Origin: Mesaphorura yosii
Lineage: Eukaryota > Arthropoda > Collembola > Poduromorpha > Tullbergiidae
Assembly (NCBI GenBank): GCA_009869945.1
Contig: WIXG01000459.1
Coordinates: forward strand, 1-53,650
Length of the DNA: 53,650 nt
Direction: 5' to 3'
The notes below the pieces were generated by a model. It made no database searches, was not told the DNA's origin, and saw only the letters and a list, made by a program, of their open reading frames with translations. Below are positions 46,348 to 53,650 of this stretch, one piece after another (position 1 is the first letter of the stretch; the number at the start of each line of letters is the position of its first letter). A program made the position numbers and the translations under genes.

Positions 46348-46614
46348 ATGGAGAGACGAGAAACAATTCTGTCCAAGAATGCGCAAAGAACCGGCGGGAG
46401 TAATTCTATTCGCGCTGATTGGTCCTACATGGCCGAAAAATTCAAGCTGGATCAGTGGCACAGGTTCAGGGAAGCGAGTTTCATAATTGAATGTGCCGGA
46501 CATACAGAATATGCTTTTGGCCCTTGGACTTGGGAGAAAGACGTGCCACCAGGAGCTGCAACATTTTCTCGTCCGATTGAGGCGATTATCGTATCCTCTA
46601 AGGAACTGGTGTAA
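46348..46614 (+). CDS. Possible small divergent gene, 88 residues (weak)
   Basis: An ATG at 46348 opens 88 codons to a stop at 46614, starting 50 bases from the divergent ATG at 46296. The product is rich in aromatic and charged residues (KLDQWHRFREASFIIEC, EYAFGPWTWEKDVPPGAA) and has no low-complexity bias, but no domain is recognised. A minus-strand frame over the same bases is open too (46339-46760), so coding status is undecided. Confidence 0.25.
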   Translation: MERRETILSKNAQRTGGSNSIRADWSYMAEKFKLDQWHRFREASFIIECAGHTEYAFGPWTWEKDVPPGAATFSRPIEAIIVSSKELV

Positions 46615-46765
46615 TTGGCAATTATAATTGGAACATTCAGAATTTATCATTGTAGAGTGTTTGGAATTAGAATTTGGAGTACCCTGAATTCCTCCCGTAA
46701 AGTTTTGTCCTGTGAAAGGAGGACGAATCTGTACAGGACGATACAGATTCTGGTTTGTGGCGAGA

Positions 46766-47707
46766 TCAACAAAACGCCAGTGACAAGATGGCGTTAAAGA
46801 AGTCGAATGTGCTGTCCAGGTATGGCGGACTGTTATCTAATACTGTAATAAAGCACAATGTGAATGGAGCGTTCCACATATTTTGTAATTACTTTCCTGA
46901 GGCAGGCAGGAATCTACAGCAATTAGGTAACAAGATAGCAGGACCACACAAAGATTGAAGAGGAAATATTGGGGAAAGTTGCGCTGACCAACGCAGGTGC
47001 CACCAAGCATCAGATGTTGATCTTGTCTCCCTGTGTCGGAGTAGAACCGAAATATGCTCAGGCATAGAAACTTTGGTCTCATAGCCACAACTCTAGAGTT
47101 AATTTGACTTACGTACACAGACCCCGCACGTGGAGCAGTGGTACAAACGTGGAGGTCTGGACAACTGGCATTTGTTGCAGAAATATCGCCCAAACCCAAT
47201 TTCATCAGACGATCTCGGACATATTGTAAAGTAGTCTCGTAACGTCATGTCTGAAAGAGGTATGTATTGCAGGGTTGTGAGGGGTGGACGGAAAGAGTCT
47301 GCAATGGTAATGCAGTACAATGCTGACCGTTCGGAATTGCTCCTGGATCTGTCACGCACGTCCAAGTAAAGAATATTATGGTGAGGCCATACAACGTGAG
47401 TCCAACATGCCCAGTGATAGCACCCAAATGCTCGTTAATGAGTAGAAGCCTGTTGAAAAATGAAATCTAGTGAATATGTCTTAAAACCTCAACTTAACAT
47501 CGAAGAACTAACTGGAAGACGAAAAGCACAGCCATCCCGACTAGAAATCCCATGCACACCACGAAGGCACAGGGGCTTGGCCCAAGCACGAGGAAGCCAC
47601 CACATATCTGTGTGAAGTTTCCTCGGGCTGCAGAAAAAGTATGCATTCGCAGAATCCAGGAGTTTTGAGTTTGGTCCCGTGCAAATTACCTGGAGGAACT
47701 GGCCCAT
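46766..47707 (-). CDS. Short ZDHHC24-like protein with degenerate DHHC motif (DQHL)
   Basis: Six exons (47690-47707, 47513-47607, 47328-47449, 47113-47250, 46893-47030, 46766-46842) close in frame to 195 residues. Two membrane segments (about 18-40 and 52-70, LTLYGLTIIFFTWTCV) precede the TDPG motif, then the zinc-binding cysteine-rich domain: FCNKC at 102-106, RPPRLYHCSTCGVC at 110-123, and CVGQRN at 137-142. The catalytic tetrapeptide at 128-131 reads DQHL, so the palmitoylated cysteine and one histidine are lost although spacing is kept. The next residues, YFLFNLCVVLLSCYLIAV, are the third membrane segment. A normal family member continues for about 100 more residues; here a TGA stops it. 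Either a non-catalytic relative of palmitoyltransferases or a decaying gene. The 5' exon and the C-terminal end are the least certain parts. Confidence 0.75.
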
Positions 47708-48360
47708 TTTGGCGATAATTACGCACGTCTGCTGGAACCACGAGGATTCACAAATTGAACCTGAAACATTCCAACATTGTCCATGTTTTAAATGCTTGTG
47801 TTGCTTCTCCGGGCTGACGTTTTTTCGAAGTTCGAACCGTGTATTAAGCAGAAAATTGTGAGAGAATCGTAGCTTTAATAATTTGCCGCACTGACTGCTA
47901 TGCTTCTGTGTCTAGTCATAATCCATCTGGAGTCGGGCTCATCCCATATTAACTTTCGCAACACGCACGTGTCGATTGAATCATTTGATCTGAAAATGAT
48001 TCAATAATCGTGTCGGCGGCTGAATATTTCGCATTTGGAAAATATCAAAAGAGACATTCACCTGTCGACGACGTCGACAATATTTGCGTACCTACAAATG
48101 TGATGGAAATTCATTACCACAGCGCTAGAACTCCGTTTCATTTTCTTCGATAGGGTTAAATTCACCCTTCACCATATCAGATACATGTTCTTCGATGAGA
48201 ATAGGTTCAATTTTTTTTTTACAGTGATTGAATATCAATTACAATAGTAATTATTCGCTATTAATGGATGATTAATGTGATAATGAATGCCTAGCCAGAA
48301 GTTTACTCTATCCAATGAAACGCTTCTCTCTTATTTGAGCTGTACGTTGCATTGCTAGCA
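47708..48360. other. Spacer between the zDHHC-like gene and the gustatory receptor gene
   Basis: Receptor 3' flank and zDHHC promoter, both genes being on the minus strand. No further coding exon seen. Confidence 0.45.
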
Positions 48361-50067
48361 TTAAGTTTCTTTGCTTTGTCTGCCTTGACGAAATTGAATT
48401 AGAATCACCAGATAAGCTGTTAGTGCGGATACGATCTGAAAAGGAATCATACAGAGAATTTTTCACTCACAGTAATTTATTTGTCAGATTACTTTACATT
48501 CCGAGTAGTAATGAGCTTACCGATGTGATGAGATTTCTGTTGATCGTAAAATATCGGCCAGGACTGGCTTGTGGAGGACACGAACTGACTTTGGTAACGA
48601 GAATCTGAATCTGCAACCCAAAATTAATTTATTGCTAAGTAGTGTTTCACCATTTTTAAAGAATATAGTTCTTAGGCTCACCATATGCCGCATTTCGGTA
48701 CTGAGGGCCTGCAACGAAATTAGTTGAAGTCTGGACAGCACATTATTGACCTCCGTGTCCATCATCGAAGCAGCCGTTGAATAGTCGTACAAGATGAGGG
48801 CGTGCAGAACCAACGTCACTGTTCCCTGCATTCCCACCAGCACAGGGATGGGACGTTCTATGATGACAGCGTAGAAATAGAACGAGCTAGACGTTACTAC
48901 TGCAATGCAGTATAGGAATTCAATGACCAAAATTGTGCTAAAGAAGGAGTTAAAATTATCTACGCAAGCTTCGATTTTGTAGTAGAATAGGATGCAATTC
49001 TTCAGCATTGGCTCAAATCTTTCCGCAATCGGGTTCAAGGTGGGCGTTTCCGTTTCTGGTTGTTTATCACTCCTTTGAGTGACAATGTCTGAGTCTGGCC
49101 ACGCACTGGTCAACTTGATCTCAGGTGAAATCGGTGCAAGAGCTATCGCCATCGGTTGTACCGAGTTCAAACTTCGACGTTTGGGACTATTGTTGCCAGC
49201 ATCGTCGATTTTACCGAAATGTTGCTGTGTTTGACATTCCGGCTCGCCTCGCTCTTCTCCTTCCAACCTGGTCATTGAATACGCGCATGCTTCGAATATT
49301 GCTAGTTCTAGATTGAGAATTCGAAGGCAAGAAAAGTAAAGCTTGAGATAGCTTGTGATCCAGATTGAGAGTCCGAAATGGCCGTAACAAACCAAATTCC
49401 ACAAAAGTGATACAGCCGCGTTCAGCAGCAGTCCAGAGTCATCATTATTAAAATATCTGACCACGATGCCATGGACGAAATTAATTGCAAACAGATACCC
49501 CAAGATAACTGTCAAATAGAGGGCAATAATATTCAGTGTTTGCCTCCTTGATTCCTCAAGTATCCTTCGGCAATCCTCAGAATAGACGTGTAACGTAGAA
49601 ATTCCACTTGTCACCTCTGAAATTGTGGATTTCATGAAGGCAGCCGCACTCCGCCTGTAAATCAAGCCGTATAATTTCAAGAATGTTGTCCAGGTCGACA
49701 CGGCAAATCCAGCAATGACAATGACTAGACTTTCAAAGGAATTGTATGGTGTGATCTTCTTTTCGAAGTACTTCGCGCCCCACAACGAGTAGTAGGTGAG
49801 GCACCCCAAGGCGACCAAGACGCAGAATAGCGGGTACGCTACTTGGGACTTGGGAAATTTAGTGGAAAGGCAGCCTGACTCGTAGTAGCTGATTTCATCC
49901 GACTGATACAGATGACCATGCTCAAAACTTACGTAGCCAACACCTCTCACGATCTTGAACGGCCACTTGAAGTGTTCGTAAATACTTCGCTTCAGAAACC
50001 TTGTCCTTTGACCGACTGCCCCGCTGGAGCTCGAATTTGGTTCGCACGTTTTGCTATTGGACGTCAT
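48361..50067 (-). CDS. Gustatory receptor family chemoreceptor, seven membrane segments
   Basis: Three exons (48682-50067, 48521-48610, 48361-48435) give 516 residues. Seven hydrophobic segments lie near 75-100, 110-135, 170-200, 210-240, 370-400, 405-435 and 482-507. The family signature is in TM7: SPGRYFTINRNLITS across the last intron, then TAYLVILIQF, the arthropod motif T-Y-hydrophobics-Q-F with an extra Ala between T and Y. Both C-terminal introns are phase 0, as in many arthropod gustatory receptors. Reading through the first donor would give a different, wrong C-terminus. The loop between TM4 and TM5 is unusually long (about 245-365) and rich in Ser, Pro and Glu. These receptors are ligand-gated cation channels with an intracellular N-terminus; the ligand cannot be inferred. 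ATG at 50067 is the first of the frame. Confidence 0.88.
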
Positions 50068-50944
50068 TTTAAACTATCAACTTCCAAGACGATTCACCAA
50101 AGCACTGGTAAAATTGAGGGGATTCGTGCCTTTCGGTCATGATAAAATTTGCATGGGTGTTCTTGCATACACGGACTGGGTGAGGCCAGAAAGCTTTAAC
50201 CTTTATCGATTTTTTCGGAACCCAATTTCTATTCCTTTGAATTGATAATTCATGCAAGTGGCACACTAATCATCTAAGTGAAGAACGTAATTGCTGCACT
50301 GAGAAAGCAAAAAAAAGCAATACAGAAACGAGTACGTTGTTTGCACTCCTGGCCGTCATTGGAGTCAATAAATTATGTTACGGAATGGATTGGGTGGAAG
50401 CGACATGTTAAATCGCTCATGAGACGATGAATAAATATACTGCCTTCTGTGTTCCATTACATACTCGGGTTTCAAAATTCAGATTAGTCAAGCTTACAAC
50501 TTGCAATGAGCGAAAACACACTGCAGTTCGCGACTTTCTATCGCCCAGGTGCAATTCGGCGACCGGAGCACGCTATTCGTACTCGGCAGGCCGATAAAGC
50601 GTAACACGACTCTGTCGGCCCGACACTGGCGGCCCTAAATTCTCGACTCTGCGTACTGAGCAATAGAGTTAGTCTGCTATTACCAATTTGAATTGGTGAT
50701 AGCAGTGCAGGTCCACTAACGGGCAAGTCTCTATTCCGGACCCGGGGTAGGGAAGGAGTTCGGGATGGAAAATATGTACACGGTAATGCTCCCAACACCC
50801 ACTATCAGTGCAAAAAACTTCCTCAGTCTTATGCACTGAAAATGTGGACTACAATACACTTGCACAGCAGCAGATAAATGGTATAAAAGAAAAGATAAAG
50901 ATAAAAATGGAAAGTAAAAGATAAAAAAAGATAACAAGGCAGTA
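50068..50944. other. Region between the gustatory receptor gene and the MULE remnant
   Basis: Receptor promoter side, then sequence probably belonging to the transposon end. It contains one copy of the 14-bp motif GGCCCGACACTGGC at 50617-50630 (plus strand), followed by a partial second copy. No gene seen. Confidence 0.4.
50617..50635 (+). repeat. One and a third copies of the 14-bp motif GGCCCGACACTGGC
   Basis: GGCCCGACACTGGC followed directly by GGCCC. The same unit recurs inverted as a tandem array at 51483-51526 on the other side of the transposase fragment. Confidence 0.85.
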
Positions 50945-51556
50945 TTAAACATTGTACTCGATGTTGTGGGCTACTCCACGCAGGTAATGAAGCTCCTTTA
51001 TCTTCTTCTCATTATCTACATTGCGCTGGGCTTCTGGATCATCTTCAGTGTATTCATCAACAACCTTCTTCAGACGAGCAGCACTTTGCTTGTATATTTC
51101 TCGGCCAGACGGGACATTATTGCCAGCAATAATTTTCTCAATCTTCGCCCTGGAGAGTTCGAGTTCCTTCTTGAAGCAGTCGATTAATTTGAAAATTGTC
51201 GGGTGGGCTGCGCTCAGCATCGAGTTGATGGCTCGGTTGAAGCCTTCGCACGAGTTGTTGGTTTTTCCAAGTCCATCAACGACGGACTGCCGACAATTCC
51301 AAAGTTCAATATCAAAAGGTGGAGGGCGTCTGCGTTTTCGGCTATCCATAGACCCAATCCAGGTGGTCTCAAAGTAATTGAGGAAGGGTCGAAGGATACC
51401 CTCATTCTGCTCAAAAAAGTCATTGGCCTCGAGAATATCGTACGCGTCCGCAACTTCTGATGGTGGAAGGAATGCAAGCGCTGCCAGTGTCGCGGGCCGC
51501 CAGTGTCGGGCCGCCAGTGTCGGGCCGTCAGGGTCGTGGATTCCCGATAATTCCAT
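50945..51556 (-). mobile_element. MULE-type transposase, C-terminal remnant
   Basis: An open frame ending at 50945 encodes about 185 transposase-like residues: LAFLPPSEVADAYDILE, then NYFETTWIGSM, RPPPFDIELWNCR, TNNSCEGFNRAINSML and HPTIFKLIDCFKKE. This is the C-terminal pattern of MULE transposases, as at 3-365, but the two differ strongly and are separate families. Transposase similarity begins near 51490; upstream of it the frame runs through a tandem GC-rich repeat (51483-51526) and a segment I do not recognise (LRCRLPNDQIQREKWMELSG). The catalytic core is absent, so it is a truncated copy. Confidence 0.75.
51483..51526 (-). repeat. Tandem array of a 14-bp unit, inverted relative to 50617
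   Basis: Reading the minus strand, GGCCCGACACTGGC occurs twice in tandem (51513-51526, 51499-51512), followed by a 16-bp variant with two extra bases (51483-51498). Within the open frame it encodes a repeated ARHWRP-like peptide. Confidence 0.85.
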
Positions 51557-52751
51557 CCATTTTTCACGTTGAATCTGGTCGTTCGGGAGTCTACATCGTA
51601 GCTTGTAAGTTATTCCTCAAGACAGGTCACAGTAGTTGGAACTCACCTGTAAAATTTTAAGCTGGAGCCAATCACACACACACTTCTTGACCATTTCCAC
51701 GCCAATTTTGACCTAGAAAGTGTGATAATCAGCGAATACAACTGACGTCTGGCCACAAGTTAAACTAACGATTCAGTTTTCACTGACTCACATTTGAGTG
51801 CATGAACACGAGTTATGTGCTGATGTTTTAAGAAAAATGTTGACAAGTCACTGATTGGGGGGGCCCGTTAATCATAAAGAAGTTCTCTCACACAAAATCG
51901 ACCGCAACAAGATTTGGAGCTTTTGGCCAGTGTAGATAATTTAGTTGACAACTCACTGTTCGTACCCGGATGTACTCCCCAAATGCAAGCTGTATCATGA
52001 ACTCGGCATTGAGCATTCCCGCTCAAGTTCAAATACAAGTTTTCCTAGCATAATCACGAAAATGAGTCTTGACCCCGAGCTTTTGAAGCAGAACTTGCAC
52101 CCAGTTTCAGAAATGAAGGTTTCCACATGGCAGAGGTTTTGGCTTTCCACAAGAAAAAGTGGGGGTGTATTTCAGGTCCAAGGAAAACAGAGCATTTATA
52201 ACGACTGCGTTGACTAAATGTTTCTTGGACCGCAACAAGAAAGGAAGTCAGGGAACAAACCTTCCAGCAATAAGAATCAGGCGACACAGAAAGAGGTTCC
52301 AACCGGTGGTGTAATAAAAATTAAAACAGAGGACACAAAAGAGCTCAGCTGTTTAAAAATGCAAACCAGTCATCGTTCCGTGGACCACGGGAGAAAGGTT
52401 TCGCCCACTCAAGGCTCAATGGGCACGGCCACGACTACCAAGAGCGGACTTTAGGAAAATTCCAAATCCAAGGTAAAAAGCGTCGGAGACCGTAGAAGTG
52501 AACAATCGCCAGTGTAAATTACCTACTCTCACATGATTGTCTGCTTGTTGTCTTATTGTAATGAGGTATGTTTGTGAAATTAATTGCAGTTGATATGTTT
52601 TGTTAGATCTGACAATTTTTCAGACATTTTGATTGGGTTTTAATACATTCAATTCCCGACGAAGTGATGCATGGTTCTAGCATAGCTTGGACAGGGTACT
52701 GCCCTGAAAGACTGACCGTCAACTAAGTGTTTAATGACAATGGCAAACTAT
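51557..52751. other. Gene-poor stretch with a possible decayed coding segment
   Basis: Between the transposase remnant and the glucosylceramidase 3' end. Apart from the frames at 52063-52492, described separately, nothing coding is supported. Confidence 0.4.
52063..52492 (+). pseudogene. Possible decayed gene fragment split over several frames
   Basis: Three overlapping plus-strand frames have coding-like composition: one starting MSLDPELLKQNLHPVSEM at 52063, one from 52218 with GNKPSSNKNQATQKEV, and one ending at 52492 with SSFRGPREKGFAHSRL and a basic end GKKRRRP. They would need frameshifts or very short introns to join, and no good splice sites connect them. I do not recognise the protein. 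Chance frames remain possible. Confidence 0.2.
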
Positions 52752-53549
52752 TTATTGTAATAAAGCAGCAGCAACATTAGGAACACAAAAATAAACCGAA
52801 AGCAAAGAAACCAATAAGAATAGCAAGTTTATACTCAACACTGAGCCATCACTACTGCCTGCTGAAGTTAGATCCGAATACACAATCGTGTTAATCGATC
52901 TCGGCTCAATCTCAATTCGTACGTTTCCACCTTGAACTCCGTCATGAAGGTAGACTGGTATCAAAATGTCTTGCCTGAGAACCACAAAACATAATTCAGT
53001 GTAGTAAAAATGTGTCAAACATTGCATTTGCAACTTTGCTGTTCATCCTCACTTGTTGTAAATCACAAGTACGACTTTGTCGTCTGGTCTGAGCACGGAC
53101 AATATTTCCAAACCGTTTAAGTTCATTCCACCAGAGTTGTAAATACGGACGGAGCCCTCATTAATGTACTTTGAGAAGTGTCCCAGAGCGTAATACATCG
53201 GTTGCTTGTAGGCCTCGCCAGAGGTCCTTCAAATTGAGAAACCAGCCATCAGGGACTCTCACATGAAGTAGGCAGAGGTTCTCGGGTAAACCCGACAGTA
53301 GTAACTCACTTGTTAAATATAACTGGAGCATCAACCTTATTACCAGCCCAATTCACTCCGCCATCCAGGTCCAGAACTAGATTCCATTCAATCCAGCCTT
53401 GAAGCCAATGATTCAAGTCTTCAATGATGTTATGAGCGTAATATTGGGCTCGTTCCCATGATCCAAGGATAACTCTGTCCTGTCCGGTAAGGAAATACAG
53501 GTACCCTGTGCAGGCTTCCGTATTTAACATGAAGTAGTCAGGAAATTCA
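52752..53549 (-). CDS. Glucosylceramidase (GH30), last three exons, with hydrophobic C-terminal tail
   Basis: Exons 53310-53549, 53053-53226 and 52752-52974 join in phase and encode the last 211 or so residues; upstream exons lie beyond the window. The first begins just before the catalytic nucleophile, Glu in MLNTEACTG (Glu340 region of human GBA1). It continues with GSWERAQYYAHNIIEDLNHW and WNLVLDLDGGVNW, and the second exon has YKQPMYYALGHFSKYI, all matching glucosylceramidases, lysosomal enzymes that cleave glucosylceramide. After the normal domain end (IEPRSINTIVYSDL) there are about 35 extra residues: a small-residue stretch SAGSSDGS, then about 20 hydrophobic residues to the end. That resembles a GPI-anchor signal or a tail anchor and is absent from human GBA1. 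Confidence 0.9.
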
Positions 53550-53650
53550 CTAAATTGATCATGATTGATCAGTTTTAGATACAGTTTGTTAGATAAACAC
53601 GATTTTGATTGGTCCTTTGTCCTTTAATTTATAACTAACTTGTGAGCGAT
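53550..53650 (-). other. Intron of the glucosylceramidase gene, running off the window
   Basis: Acceptor AATTTAG sits next to the exon at 53549. The remaining 100 bases are AT-rich with no coding match. Confidence 0.6.

Noticed and set aside
46339..46760. Long minus-strand open frame between the zDHHC-like gene and the unknown gene
   Set aside because: No splice sites connect it in phase to either gene and the plus strand is also open here; no recognisable protein.
48517..48681. Read-through C-terminus of the gustatory receptor first exon
   Set aside because: A consensus donor at 48681 and two further exons give the conserved TM7 motif, so the unspliced tail is not real.
50690..50800. Possible structured RNA gene in a GC-richer patch
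   Set aside because: No 5S rRNA, tRNA or snRNA consensus could be matched.

Overview
This is a eukaryotic nuclear window, most likely from an arthropod. It has spliced genes with short GT-AG introns (about 55-110 nt), a gustatory-receptor-family chemoreceptor, a Runx gene ending in WRPY, and two SYNCRIP/hnRNP Q-type genes. Compact introns and moderate GC would suit a crustacean or other small-genome arthropod, but the species cannot be fixed from the sequence. All gene models were built by hand from reading frames, splice consensus and phase. Every complete model closes in frame across all its exons.

Layout. 1-512: 3' end of a MULE-type DNA transposon with repeated terminal motifs. 2200-3175 (-): one large first coding exon of an unidentified secreted or membrane protein whose remaining exons are not visible. 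3176-13784: long gene-poor stretch. 13785-15929 (+) and 17710-22225 (-): two SYNCRIP-family RNA-binding protein genes facing tail to tail, the second with a phase-compatible alternative set of RRM2 exons. 24846-26286 (+): SNIP1. 26982-28638 (+): EPHX4-like epoxide hydrolase. 29251-30866 (+): LRRC23-like protein. 30867-34571: gene-poor. 34572-41696 (-): Runx transcription factor with two introns of about 2 kb or more. 44031-44815 (+): two-box HMGB protein. 45282-46296 (-): unrecognised four-exon gene. 46766-47707 (-): short ZDHHC24-like protein whose DHHC motif reads DQHL. 48361-50067 (-): gustatory receptor. 50617-51556: MULE transposase remnant flanked by inverted copies of a 14-bp motif. 52752-53549 (-): 3' end of a glucosylceramidase gene with a GPI-signal-like tail.

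The genes do not form one pathway. Several are nuclear regulators (SYNCRIP pair, SNIP1, Runx, HMGB); the others concern membranes, lipids, cilia or sensing. The most unusual local systems are the SYNCRIP locus (inverted paralogs, mutually exclusive RRM2 exons, a perfect 15-bp intronic hairpin between exons) and the zDHHC gene that has lost its catalytic cysteine but kept its zinc-binding cysteines.
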